Origin: Herbiconiux oxytropis
GTDB taxonomy: Bacteria > Actinomycetota > Actinomycetes > Actinomycetales > Microbacteriaceae
Assembly (NCBI RefSeq): GCF_024979315.1
Contig: NZ_JANLCK010000003.1
Span: forward strand, 248,001-312,000
Length of the DNA: 64,000 nucleotides
Direction: 5' to 3'
The translations under genes were made by a program, and so were the position numbers. Under the pieces are notes generated by a model that saw only the letters and a program-made list of their open reading frames with translations, was not told the DNA's origin and made no database searches. Below, piece after piece: positions 1 to 9,614 of the stretch (position 1 is the first letter of the stretch; each line of letters starts with the position of its first letter).

Positions 1-2153
1 GCCGGCGCAACGTGATGCGGCTCATCGGAATCCCGCTGCCGGCGCTCGTGCTGTTCTTCCCGCTCGTGCTCGACCAGCTCGAGCGCGGCACGCCGCTCGC
101 CCTGCTCGCCGACCCGGGCCTCCCCGTCTGGCGCGCACCCGTTCCCGTTCTCGAGCTCGTGCTCGGGCTGCCGCAGACCGGCCTCGGCGGCTGGTCGTCG
201 CTCGCGGCCGAAGTGGGGGTCGACTCGGGCGCGGTGCTCATCGCCGTGGCCGTGCTCACCATCCCCCTGGCCCTGCTCGCGCTCGCCGCGCTCGTGCTGC
301 CGGGCTCCTACCGGCCCGTCTTCGCCATCGTGATCGCCATCGCGGGCTTCGTCACCGCCGTGCTGGCCGGCCAGCTCGCGCTCGCCACCTCGGGATCCGA
401 GGCCGTGGCCGTCTGGCCGGGCTCGGGGCTCAGTCTCTACTGGCTCGGCCTCGCGGGAGCCGCCGTGTTCGGTCTCGCGGCCCTGCCACGGTTCACGGGC
501 GTTCCCGCCGTCGTGGCCACCGTCGCCATCGCCGTCGTCGCGCTGCCGATGGGACTCGGCGTGCTGCTCGGCACCGCACAGGTCGTGCCGGGCGACGGGC
601 GGCAGCTGCCCGCCTACGTCACCGCCGAGGCCTCCACCAATCCGCGCGTGGGCACCCTGCTGCTCGCCCCTGAGCCCGACGGTGCGCTCGGCGGCACGGT
701 CGTGCACGGCGCCGGAGCAACCCTCTCGCAGCAGTCGACCCTCGCTTCGACCGCCGACTACGCCGCCACGGCCGGCACCCTGGAAGGCCCGGGAGCGAGC
801 GCGGGAGAGGCGAGCAACCGCGCCGAGATCGCCGACATCGTCGGCAACGCCGCCTCCATCAGCGGTGCGGAGGTGTCGTCGCGACTGACGGCGCTCGGCA
901 TCGAGTTCGTGCTGCTGCAGCCCGCCGTGACCCGGGGTGACGACGCGCCGGGGGAGGCCGCCGAGTCCATCACGGCACGCACCACGAGCGCGCTGAACAG
1001 CAACCCGCAGTTCACCTTCATCGGCGACACCTTCGCGGGCGCGCTCTGGCAGGTCGCCGACGACGGGACCGTCGCCACGCTTCCGGCACCGAGCCCCACC
1101 AACACCGGAACACCGTTCGGGGTGCTCGTGCTCGTGCTCCAGGCCTTCGTGTTCGGCGTGGCACTGCTCCTCGCCCTGCCCGCCGGCCGGCTCCAGGTGC
1201 AGGGCAACCGTGCCGTGAGCACCACTGCCCACGTCGGCGCGGCCGACTCGGCCGAGGAGCACCTCGCCGAGGAGAAGGGCGCCGAGTCCGATGAGCGCGT
1301 GGCGGTGGGCGAAGAGCCCGAGGCCCTCGACACCGATCAGGGTGCTCCGGCTGCGACCGACCCGCGCACGGCCGACCCTCAGCACGAGCCGGTCTCCGCG
1401 CGTGATCACGCCAACGCCCGGGTGACGGATGCCGCGGCAGACGGGGTCTCCGGTCGTGAGCACGCCGCCCCAGGGCATCCGGAGCTGCCCGAGGCCGCTC
1501 CGAGCGCAGCGATCGCGGCGGCCGTGCTGGCTGCCCGCCAGCACGACGCCGAGATGGCGGAGGGCGACCCACCCGTCGAGACCGCCGCGCCTGCCGCTGC
1601 GGAGTCGTCCTCGGCCGCGGCCGAGCCCGTCGAGACCGCCGCCGGCACCTACGCCGCCGAGTACATGAACGATGAACCGGCCGTCGCCGCGGATGTCTCC
1701 GCCGAGCCGGAGATCGAGCCGGAGACCGAGCCGGCGGCGCCCGCGGAGGCGTCGACCGACACAGCTCCCTCAGCCGTCGTGCAGCCGGAGCCGCAGGTGG
1801 TCCCGGCACCCACGTCGCCGGTGTTCGTCGCCCCCGACCCCGAGCCGGCGGCCGCCCCGGCGCCGGCCCCGGCGGCCCCGCCGGCCCCCGTGGTGTTCGT
1901 GGAGCCGGAGCCGGAGCCGGAGCCCGAGCCTGGGCCGGTGCCTCAGCCCGAAGCGGCTCCCACGGACGCGCCGTCGAACGGCCCGGTCGGCGGCTACGAC
2001 CCGGACGACTACGACCCCAACGACGAGACGGTCCTCAGCATCCGCGAGGCGCTCGACCGTGAGGCCGCCGAGGAGCACCGCGAGCAGGTCGAGAACCGCC
2101 CCGCCGCGCGCCCCACCCAGAACCCCGAGGAGGGATCGGACGATGCCCGCTGA
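1..2153 (+). CDS. C-terminal part of a large membrane protein, probably a family 2 glycosyltransferase (5' end outside window)
   Basis: The frame is open from the first bases, so the gene starts upstream. The visible part has about five hydrophobic segments in the first 190 residues, an Ala/Ser/Gly-rich presumably external stretch of about 170 residues, another membrane helix near residue 375, and then a cytoplasmic-looking tail of over 300 residues. The tail is acidic and rich in Ala, Pro and Glu, with runs of alternating P-E near 1900-1940. No catalytic glycosyltransferase motif is visible. The assignment rests on the usual actinobacterial neighbour order (glycosyltransferase, DUF5719 protein, metallopeptidase, DUF3499) and is an inference. 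The stop overlaps the next gene by 11 nt, which suggests translational coupling. Confidence 0.6.
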   Translation, partial: RRNVMRLIGIPLPALVLFFPLVLDQLERGTPLALLADPGLPVWRAPVPVLELVLGLPQTGLGGWSSLAAEVGVDSGAVLIAVAVLTIPLALLALAALVLPGSYRPVFAIVIAIAGFVTAVLAGQLALATSGSEAVAVWPGSGLSLYWLGLAGAAVFGLAALPRFTGVPAVVATVAIAVVALPMGLGVLLGTAQVVPGDGRQLPAYVTAEASTNPRVGTLLLAPEPDGALGGTVVHGAGATLSQQSTLASTADYAATAGTLEGPGASAGEASNRAEIADIVGNAASISGAEVSSRLTALGIEFVLLQPAVTRGDDAPGEAAESITARTTSALNSNPQFTFIGDTFAGALWQVADDGTVATLPAPSPTNTGTPFGVLVLVLQAFVFGVALLLALPAGRLQVQGNRAVSTTAHVGAADSAEEHLAEEKGAESDERVAVGEEPEALDTDQGAPAATDPRTADPQHEPVSARDHANARVTDAAADGVSGREHAAPGHPELPEAAPSAAIAAAVLAARQHDAEMAEGDPPVETAAPAAAESSSAAAEPVETAAGTYAAEYMNDEPAVAADVSAEPEIEPETEPAAPAEASTDTAPSAVVQPEPQVVPAPTSPVFVAPDPEPAAAPAPAPAAPPAPVVFVEPEPEPEPEPGPVPQPEAAPTDAPSNGPVGGYDPDDYDPNDETVLSIREALDREAAEEHREQVENRPAARPTQNPEEGSDDAR

Positions 2154-3588
2154 TCGCACGATCGTCGCCAAGGGCACGCGCGTCGCCGTCGGGATCGTCG
2201 CCGCCGCCGCACTCGTGGCCGCGGCCGGCGCCGCCGTGGTGCTGCCGCTTCCCGGTGTGAGCGCCGTGCCAGCCTCGTTCTCGATCGATCCGGCTCCCGC
2301 CGAGGAGGTCCGTGCCTGCGCAGGGCCGCTCGTGCGGCTCTCCGACGACACCGGTGCCGACGCCACCTCCATCTCGAGCGTGGGCACCACGACCGTCTAC
2401 GCCGCGGCCTCCGATCCGGCGGCCGTGCTCGACGAGACCGCCCTCCTGTCGCCCGACGACGTCATCTCCAACGAGCCCACCGCGCCTGCGCGCATCGCCC
2501 TTCCGGCTGCCGCTGCCGATACCGCCGATTCCGATCTGCTCTTCGCCGCGGCCCAGTCCCAGAGCGTCTCGACTCCCGAGCTCGTGGGGCTCGCCGCCAC
2601 GTCCTGCGGCGAGGCCTCTCCCGACAGCTGGCTCGTCGCCGGCTCCACCACGGTGGGCCGCACGAGCTTCGTGGTGCTCGCCAACCCGGGCGACGTCAAC
2701 TCCATCGTCGACCTGGCGATCTACGGCGACGCCGGCCTCGTGGAATCGCCTGGCGCCCAGAACATCGACGTGCCCGCGCGCTCCACGCGCATCCTCTCGC
2801 TCGCGGGTCTCGCTCCGGATCTCGCCGACCCCGTCATCCACGTGGTCGCGAGCGTCGGCGCGGTCACCGCCGCCCTGCAGCACAGCGTCGTGCGGGGCCT
2901 CGAGCCCGGTGGCGTGGAGCTCGCGGGAGCCACAGCCCCGCCCGCTCCCGAGCAGACCGTCACGGGAGTGCGCGTCGCCGGCACCTCCACCATCTCGGAG
3001 CGCCTCGCCGACGCCGACTACTCCGACCTGCAGAGCGTGCTCCGCCTGTTCGTCCCCGGTTCCGAGCCGGCCTCGGTCACCATCCGCGTGACCGAGGAGC
3101 GCGACGGGGGAGCGCAGACCGAGTACCAGGTGGGGCTCACCCCAGGCGTCGTCACCGAGTTCCCGCTGCAGGACATCCCCGACGGTGTCTACACCGTCGA
3201 GGCCGGCTCCGACGTGCCGTTCGTGATGGGCGCCCGCACCTCGACCGTCGGCAACGGCGGCCTCGACTTCGCCTGGTACCAGTCGCTGCAGCCCCTCGAG
3301 GAGCGCTTCTTCGTCACGAACGCCGACGGTCCCAACTCGCGCCTGCACATCGTCAGCACCACGGGCGAGAGCGTCGAGGTCACGCTCACCGACGCCAGCG
3401 GAGTCGTGACCGAGGCCACGATCGTGCCGGGCGGCCGCTACCTGCCCCTCCGCGTGGGCGGCTCCTACACGGTCACGACCTCGGATCCGGTGCTCGCCAA
3501 CGTCACCTACTTCGGTGACGGCCGCTCGTCGTCGTTCCCGATCGCGCCACCGAACCCGGCGGCGTCGGCGGTGGTCGTCTACCCGTAG
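2143..3588 (+). CDS. DUF5719 family protein, membrane-anchored, extracytoplasmic
   Basis: This 481-residue protein has one N-terminal hydrophobic segment (about residues 17-40) followed by a secreted Ala/Val/Thr-rich beta-type domain with no cytoplasmic features. It matches the actinobacterial DUF5719 family in length and in gene position directly after the glycosyltransferase-like gene. The ATG at 2143 lies inside the upstream gene, whose TGA is at 2151-2153; the two are likely co-transcribed and coupled. Molecular function is unknown. Position beside a probable glycosyltransferase suggests a role in cell-envelope glycan assembly, but nothing in the sequence shows an activity. Confidence 0.75.
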   Translation: MPADRTIVAKGTRVAVGIVAAAALVAAAGAAVVLPLPGVSAVPASFSIDPAPAEEVRACAGPLVRLSDDTGADATSISSVGTTTVYAAASDPAAVLDETALLSPDDVISNEPTAPARIALPAAAADTADSDLLFAAAQSQSVSTPELVGLAATSCGEASPDSWLVAGSTTVGRTSFVVLANPGDVNSIVDLAIYGDAGLVESPGAQNIDVPARSTRILSLAGLAPDLADPVIHVVASVGAVTAALQHSVVRGLEPGGVELAGATAPPAPEQTVTGVRVAGTSTISERLADADYSDLQSVLRLFVPGSEPASVTIRVTEERDGGAQTEYQVGLTPGVVTEFPLQDIPDGVYTVEAGSDVPFVMGARTSTVGNGGLDFAWYQSLQPLEERFFVTNADGPNSRLHIVSTTGESVEVTLTDASGVVTEATIVPGGRYLPLRVGGSYTVTTSDPVLANVTYFGDGRSSSFPIAPPNPAASAVVVYP

Positions 3589-3630
3589 GCGGCTGCTCGA
3601 CACCTGGCGGCCGCTCGCCACCGGGGTGCG

Positions 3631-4071
3631 TCAGAAGTGCCGGAACCGGTCAGGTGCGAGATCCCACGGATCCTTGCCGAGGAGTTCCGCCACGGCCCGG
3701 AACACGCACGACTCGATGGCGAGCCGCCGGTGCACCTCCTCGTCGCGATGCAGGTGCGACATCCGCTCGATCGGCAGCCGGAACATGATGACGCGATTCT
3801 TCGTGACCGACCAGCGGTCGACGTGGTCGGGGGAGCCGAACGTGCCGAACGGCATCACCGCCACCTCGAAGCTCACGTTCGCGAGCTCGTTGGGCCACAC
3901 GCTCCTGAGGTACTCGGCGGTCGAGGAGACGGTCATCTCGAACAGGTCGATGCGCGTGCGCAGGAACGGCAGATGCGGACCCGTGGCCGACGACCTCAGA
4001 TCGCGCCCGTGCCGGTTGCGGGTGCGGGCCCGGATGGCGGCCGATCGCGGGGTTCTGCGCGACCTGGCCAT
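3631..4071 (-). CDS. Metallopeptidase family protein (degenerate zincin-like fold)
   Basis: A 146-residue protein with a basic N-terminus (Arg/Ser-rich, about 30 residues) and a C-terminal helix carrying V-H-R-R-L-A-I-E and V-A-E-L-L-G, where classical minimal zincins carry HExxH. The second histidine and the glutamate of HExxH are missing. From memory, actinobacterial members next to DUF3499 commonly have this degenerate site, so peptidase activity is doubtful. ATG at 4071 is preceded by TAGACT with a 7-nt gap, the leaderless pattern shared with the divergent DUF3499 gene. The gene pair is conserved in actinobacteria (Rv3258c/Rv3259 in M. tuberculosis, from memory). Confidence 0.7.
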   Translation of the reverse strand: MARSRRTPRSAAIRARTRNRHGRDLRSSATGPHLPFLRTRIDLFEMTVSSTAEYLRSVWPNELANVSFEVAVMPFGTFGSPDHVDRWSVTKNRVIMFRLPIERMSHLHRDEEVHRRLAIESCVFRAVAELLGKDPWDLAPDRFRHF

Positions 4072-4078
4072 GCGGCCC

Positions 4079-4084
4079 AGTCTA
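4079..4084 (-). promoter_or_regulatory. -10 box of a probable leaderless transcript (metallopeptidase gene)
   Basis: The minus strand reads TAGACT, 7 nt, ATG. The spacing puts the predicted transcription start on the start codon. No Shine-Dalgarno sequence is present. Confidence 0.5.
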
Positions 4085-4133
4085 TGCGAGCGCGACACGG
4101 CCGCGCCTGCCGGGTCGCGGGCGGGCCCGCGGG

Positions 4134-4139
4134 TAGGCT
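4134..4139 (+). promoter_or_regulatory. -10 box of a probable leaderless transcript (DUF3499 gene)
   Basis: TAGGCT, 7 nt, ATG at 4147, with no Shine-Dalgarno sequence. It is back to back with the divergent TAGACT box at 4079-4084, so the two genes share a roughly 75-bp divergent promoter. Confidence 0.5.
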
Positions 4140-4146
4140 CGATCCG

Positions 4147-4350
4147 ATGACGAACAGGGAATGCTCGCGGCCCTCGTGCCGCGGTGAGGCCGCCACCACC
4201 CTCACCTACGACTACGCCGATTCGATGATCGTCGTCGGTCCGTTGAGCCCCGTCTCCGAACCGCACAGCTACGACCTCTGCACGCGCCACACCGAGCGGC
4301 TGTCCGCTCCGCAGGGCTGGCAGATCATGCGGCACGTTCCCGCCGGCTGA
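4147..4350 (+). CDS. DUF3499 family protein
   Basis: A short 67-residue protein with C-S-R-P-S-C near the N-terminus and an L-C-T-R-H motif further on. These are the paired Cys/Cys and Cys/His features of DUF3499, possibly a small zinc-binding fold. It is shorter than many family members, which usually carry a disordered C-terminal tail. The start is chosen because it is the ATG 7 nt after a TAGGCT box and the protein begins directly with the conserved cysteine motif. It is divergent from the metallopeptidase-like gene and 63 nt upstream of ahcY. Function is unknown. Confidence 0.8.
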   Translation: MTNRECSRPSCRGEAATTLTYDYADSMIVVGPLSPVSEPHSYDLCTRHTERLSAPQGWQIMRHVPAG

Positions 4351-4413
4351 ATCGGCGGGATCGCTCCGGCCAGGCACCGGCCGCGTCACAGCAGGATCTG
4401 AGAGAATGGCGGC

Positions 4414-5921
<1,508 letters not shown>

Positions 5922-5925
<4 letters not shown>

Positions 5926-6752
5926 CGGTCGGGGAAGCCGTTCGGGAGTCCGTGCAGGATGGGCGCGACCGTCGCGAGGCGGTCGCGCTCGATCATGAGC
6001 GCACGGTACTCCCGGTCGCGCCGCATGGCCGCGACGCCCAGGAGGAACACGTGAGGGTGCACGTTGGGCACGGGGGAGACGTAGGGCGCCACCTCGCCCG
6101 CGAGCTCGGTGGAGAGCCGCTCACGGGTGGCGGGGGTCATGCTCGCCGACTGGGTGAGGAACTGCACCACGCGCCGTGACAGCCGATCCGGGAGCTTCGC
6201 GACGTCGGCGGTCTGCGCCCACACGGTGAGCGGCGGTGGCACCGCCACGTCGAACGGCAGGGCGGCGGGCACCCGCTCGTGCTGGCTGTAGGTTCCGGCC
6301 AGCAGATCGCCGAGGCGCTTCGAGCGGGAATTGAGCAGCGACGTCACGAAGGCGATCGAGCCGAGCGTCGCGAAGATCTCCAGGAACCCCGTGAGGCCCC
6401 GGATGACGGAGTGCCGGAGCGAGATGGCGCCGCCGTCGTCGCGCACGATACGGGCGCCGATCACGAGCTTGCCGAGGGAACGGCCGCGGGAGGCGACCTC
6501 GACCACGATCGGGAGGATCACGAGGTATCCCACGAGCATCGCCGTGAAGAGGGCCTGCGCGAGCGCGGGGTCGACGCCCTCGCCGGCGAAGAGCACTCCG
6601 AAGAAGAGGTAGATCGTGACGGCGAGCGGGATGACCGAGACGAGGAAGTCGATGGCGCCGCTCGCACTCCGCAGCAGGAAGCTCGCGGGCCGCACATCGA
6701 GGGCGACCGCCTCGCCGGTGAGGAGTTCGTCGTCGGCATTCGCCTCTGTCAT
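5922..6752 (-). CDS. RDD family membrane protein
   Basis: A 276-residue protein with an N-terminal RDD domain: R-P-A-S-F-L-L-R, a first long hydrophobic segment (about 30-55), a second (about 70-95), then the [14 protein letters not shown] motif and a third segment. The C-terminal 100 residues are soluble and contain no motif I recognise. RDD proteins are small polytopic membrane proteins, some implicated in ion or compatible-solute transport, so the substrate is unknown. ATG 6752 is preferred; an in-frame ATG at 6761 adds three residues. The gene is divergent from the SpoIIM-like gene, a pairing common in actinobacteria together with DUF58/MoxR genes. Confidence 0.85.
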
Positions 6753-6755
6753 GCC

Positions 6756-6761
6756 TATCAT
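6756..6761 (+). promoter_or_regulatory. -10 box, probable leaderless transcript (SpoIIM-like gene)
   Basis: TATCAT lies 8 nt before the ATG at 6770, with no Shine-Dalgarno sequence. It overlaps the start region of the divergent RDD gene, so the two promoters must be interleaved. Confidence 0.45.
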
Positions 6762-6769
6762 TTAAGCAG

Positions 6770-7765
6770 ATGGACCTCGACGCCTACTCCGCAGCCCATC
6801 GCGACGAATGGGATCGTCTCGATGATCTCGGTCGACGGCGCGATTTCTCAGGCCGCGAGGCCGACGAGCTGATCGAGCGCTACCAGTCCGGAGCCACGCA
6901 GCTCTCGGCCATCAAGACGGTGGCGGGTTCCACGCGGCAGGGCGACCGGCTCTCGGTCTCGCTCTCGCGGGCGCGACTGCGATTCACGGGCGCGGGATCC
7001 AACATCCTGCGCCAGATCCCCACGTTCTTCGCCATCCACCTGCCGGCCGCGCTCTACCGGCTGCGCTGGCTCACGCTCGCGGTGGCGCTCGCGACGGTGC
7101 TCATCGCCGCGCTCTACGCGGTGTGGATCTCGCAGGATCCGGCGGTCATGGCGGCGATCGGCGACGACGCCGACCTCAAGAAGCTCGCCGACGAGGAGTT
7201 CGTCGACTACTACTCGGAGAACCCGGCGGCCTCGTTCACGGGCCTCGTCTGGACCAACAACGCCTGGATCGCCGCGCAGTGCATCGCCTTCGGCATCCTG
7301 GGCATCTTCGTGCCCTATGTCATCATCCAGAACGCGCAGAACCTCGGCGTCAACGCCGCCGTGATGTTCGAGTTCGGGCAGGGCGACACCTTCTTCCTCT
7401 ACATCATGCCGCACGGGCTGCTCGAGCTCACCGCCATCTTCGTGGCGGCCGCGGCGGGCCTGCGCATCTTCTGGGCCTGGGTGGCACCAGGCGCCCGCAC
7501 CCGGGGCCAGTCGCTCGCCGAGAACGGCCGCTCGCTCTTCACGGTGGCCGTGGGCCTCGTCTTCGTGCTCTTCATCTCGGGAGTCATCGAGGGCTTCGTC
7601 ACCCCGTCCCCTTGGCCCTGGCCTGTGAAGATCGGCATCGGGGCCTTGGCGCTCCTGGCGTTCCTCGCCTACATGCTCGTCCTCGGCCGCCGCGCGGCCC
7701 GGGCCGGCCACACGGGCGACCTCGAGGAGTTCGAGGCGGGCGCGAAGCAGCTGGTGGCTGGGTAG
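6770..7765 (+). CDS. SpoIIM-like (stage II sporulation protein M family) membrane protein
   Basis: A 331-residue integral membrane protein. A soluble N-terminal helical region of about 95 residues (Y-Q-S-G-A-T-Q-L-S) is followed by about six hydrophobic segments, the first near 105-125. The centre carries N-N-x-W-I-A-A-Q-C-I-A-F-G-I-L-G-I-F and the M-P-H-G-L-L-E-L-T motif typical of the family. The organism shows no sign of sporulation; in actinobacteria such proteins travel with RDD, DUF58 and MoxR genes, as here, and are thought to act in envelope maintenance. That role is inference from context. Confidence 0.85.
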   Translation: MDLDAYSAAHRDEWDRLDDLGRRRDFSGREADELIERYQSGATQLSAIKTVAGSTRQGDRLSVSLSRARLRFTGAGSNILRQIPTFFAIHLPAALYRLRWLTLAVALATVLIAALYAVWISQDPAVMAAIGDDADLKKLADEEFVDYYSENPAASFTGLVWTNNAWIAAQCIAFGILGIFVPYVIIQNAQNLGVNAAVMFEFGQGDTFFLYIMPHGLLELTAIFVAAAAGLRIFWAWVAPGARTRGQSLAENGRSLFTVAVGLVFVLFISGVIEGFVTPSPWPWPVKIGIGALALLAFLAYMLVLGRRAARAGHTGDLEEFEAGAKQLVAG

Positions 7766-7791
7766 GTACCGCGCCGGAGGTGGGTGCTAGT

Positions 7792-7903
7792 TCCGCGCCG
7801 CCGCCCCTGCGGCGCGGGCGACATGCGGTGCCGCCGTCGTGCGGCGTCGCTTCGCGGCGCCACCCGGCGACGGTACCGCTCCGGGTCATCGAGTAGGGCC
7901 CGT
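7792..7903 (-). repeat. Dispersed intergenic repeat, copy R1
   Basis: Reverse-oriented copy of a family also found at 7949, 9481, 44744 and 47062. Shared blocks in family orientation are GGGCC..ACTCG..GACCC, then GAGCGAC or AGCGAC, then CATGTCGC, ending in self-complementary CGCGCCG..CGGCG. It begins 26 nt after the SpoIIM-like stop. With R2 it fills the 327-nt gap 7766-8092, in which no coding potential or tRNA is seen. Confidence 0.75.
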
Positions 7904-7970
7904 TGCGTTCGTTGTCACGCGGAACAAGCGCTGCCTAGATACGAACGCGACGGGCCGTGCTCGATGACCC
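7883..7970. repeat. Large inverted repeat formed by R1 and R2 head to head
   Basis: The arms are 7883-7912 and 7941-7970 (30 nt each, about 26 of 30 pairing) around a 28-nt loop. The arms consist of the outer part of the dispersed repeat plus a CCCGT-GCGTTCGT block. The element lies between two convergent genes, so it may work as a bidirectional terminator. Confidence 0.7.
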
Positions 7971-8070
7971 AGAGTGTCGGCGCGGCCGCGGAGCGACCGC
8001 ACCGGCACATGTCGCGCTGCGCCGGGCGGGGACCGGCGCAGCCTGGCGGAGCCGCGCGCAGCACGGCCCC
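7949..8070 (+). repeat. Dispersed intergenic repeat, copy R2
   Basis: Forward-oriented copy sharing GGGCCGTGCTCG, GACCCAGAG, GCGCGGCCGCG, GAGCGACCG, CACATGTCGC and GCGCCGGGCGGGGACCGG with the other copies, closest to R3. It ends just before the stop of the convergent DUF58 gene at 8093. Confidence 0.75.
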
Positions 8071-8092
8071 GCCAGCAACCAGCACAGCGAAC

Positions 8093-9400
8093 TCATAACC
8101 TTCCGGCCGCCTTCAGCGCCAGGTACCGGTCCGCGAGCGCCGGCGGCAGGTCGGCCGGGGCCGCCGTGAGGACGTCGGCGCCGTAGCGCTTGAGGACGGT
8201 GGTGACGCGGGCCACGTCGAGGAGGGCGCGCTCGGAGGCGGCCGCGCGGTAGACCTCCTCGCGGTCGCCGCGGCGGAGCACGCCCGCCGCGACGTCGGGG
8301 TCGGTCACCGAGGTCACCACGACCGTGTGGTTGCGGGTGAGCTGCGGCACGATGGCCATCAGCTCGCGCGAGATGCCGGGGGAGTCGATGGCGGTGGCGA
8401 GCACCACGAGCGAGCGCTGCGTGGTGACCTGGCGCACGAGGCCGGGCACGGCCGTCCAGTCCATCTCGATCAGGTCGGGCTCCACGGGTGCCATGGAATC
8501 GACCATGCGCGAGAGCAGTTCGGGGCCGGATGCGCCGTGAACGCGGCCGCGCAGCCGCCGGTCGTACATCACCAGGTCGACCCGATCGCCCGCCCGCGTG
8601 GCGAGGGCGGCGAGCAGCAGCGCGCTCTCGAACGCGGTGTCGATGCGTGGTTCGTCGTCGATCCTCGCCGCCTGGGTGCGGCCGGTGTCGATCACGATCA
8701 CCACCCGCCGGTCTCGCTCGGGGCGCCAGGTGCGCACCATCACGTCGGAGTGCCGGGCGGTGGCCCGCCAGTCGATCGAGCGCACGTCGTCGCCTCGCAC
8801 GTACTCGCGCAGGCTGTCGAACTCGGTGCCCTGCCCGCGGACCATGACGCTCGTGCGCCCGTCGAGCTCCCGCAACCGCGCGAGCCGCGATGGCAGGTGC
8901 CTGCGGGAGTTGAACGGCGGCAGCACCCTGATGCGCCCCTCAGCGCGGAGAGTCGTCTGCCGTGCAGCGAGCCCGAGAGGCCCGAAGGAGCGCACGGTGA
9001 CGCGCTCGGTGCGCCGCTCGCCGCGGCGAAAGGGCGTGAGCCCGATCGTCACGGCCCGCCGCTCCCCGCCCGGGATCGCGACACGTGAGCGCGTGGTCGA
9101 CGCACCCGCCGACGGCTGCCACGCATCACGCACCACGCCGCGCAGCATCCGCGACCCCGTGTTGGTGAGATAGAGCGTGCTCGTGACGGTCTCTCCGAGC
9201 CGCACCCGCGCAGGCAGCACCCGCTCGACCGCAAGCGCCCGGGGCGAAGCCGCCACGACCAGATCCACGACGACGAGCACCACCACGAGCCCCACCCACC
9301 CCAGCAGCGCCCCGAAAGCCTCCCCGTAGAGCTCCCCCAGAAGCACCACGGGCACGACCCCCACCGCCAGCAGCCCCACGAACCTCCCCGACAGCGTCAT
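8093..9400 (-). CDS. DUF58 domain-containing protein
   Basis: A 435-residue protein with two adjacent N-terminal hydrophobic segments (about 5-55), a beta-rich stretch, and the DUF58 signature V-R-G-D-D-V-R-S-I-D-W-R-A-T-A-R at about 200. This is followed by a von Willebrand A-like core (V-V-I-V-I-D-T-G-R). DUF58 proteins pair with MoxR AAA+ ATPases, encoded directly upstream here, and are proposed membrane-linked chaperone or assembly partners. ATG 9400 is chosen; an in-frame GTG at 9412 is possible. It is the last gene of the operon from 13946. A dispersed repeat lies in the 214-nt gap to moxR, so co-transcription across that gap is less certain. Confidence 0.87.
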   Translation of the reverse strand: MTLSGRFVGLLAVGVVPVVLLGELYGEAFGALLGWVGLVVVLVVVDLVVAASPRALAVERVLPARVRLGETVTSTLYLTNTGSRMLRGVVRDAWQPSAGASTTRSRVAIPGGERRAVTIGLTPFRRGERRTERVTVRSFGPLGLAARQTTLRAEGRIRVLPPFNSRRHLPSRLARLRELDGRTSVMVRGQGTEFDSLREYVRGDDVRSIDWRATARHSDVMVRTWRPERDRRVVIVIDTGRTQAARIDDEPRIDTAFESALLLAALATRAGDRVDLVMYDRRLRGRVHGASGPELLSRMVDSMAPVEPDLIEMDWTAVPGLVRQVTTQRSLVVLATAIDSPGISRELMAIVPQLTRNHTVVVTSVTDPDVAAGVLRRGDREEVYRAAASERALLDVARVTTVLKRYGADVLTAAPADLPPALADRYLALKAAGRL

Positions 9401-9480
9401 GGCGCCCCCCACCCCCGAAGCGGCTGGACAGACACAACCGCTCCACGCATCTCAACGTCCCGACCCCGACCCCACGCAAC

Positions 9481-9590
9481 GGGGCCTACTCGCCGACCCA
9501 GGGTGAGGCCCCGGCCGCGCCAGCGACCGGAGCCGAACATGTCCCCTCGCGCCGGGCAGGGACCGGCGCGACCGCCAGACACCCGTCGCC
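9481..9590 (+). repeat. Dispersed intergenic repeat, copy R3
   Basis: Lies between the moxR stop (9615) and the DUF58 start (9400), inside an apparent operon. It carries GGGGCCTACTCGCCGACCC, CCGGCCGCGCCAGCGACCGG, ACATGTC and GCGCCGGGCAGGGACCGGCG, very close to R2. Its terminal GCGCCGGgcagggaCCGGCGC can fold into a hairpin. Confidence 0.72.
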
Positions 9591-9614
9591 GAAGGCGACA
9601 GGTTTCTGGCGCAA

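Noticed and set aside
4351-4413. Possible S-adenosylhomocysteine riboswitch before ahcY
   Set aside because: Only 63 nt are available and the conserved SAH-aptamer core is not found. A leaderless-type box stands next to the ATG instead.
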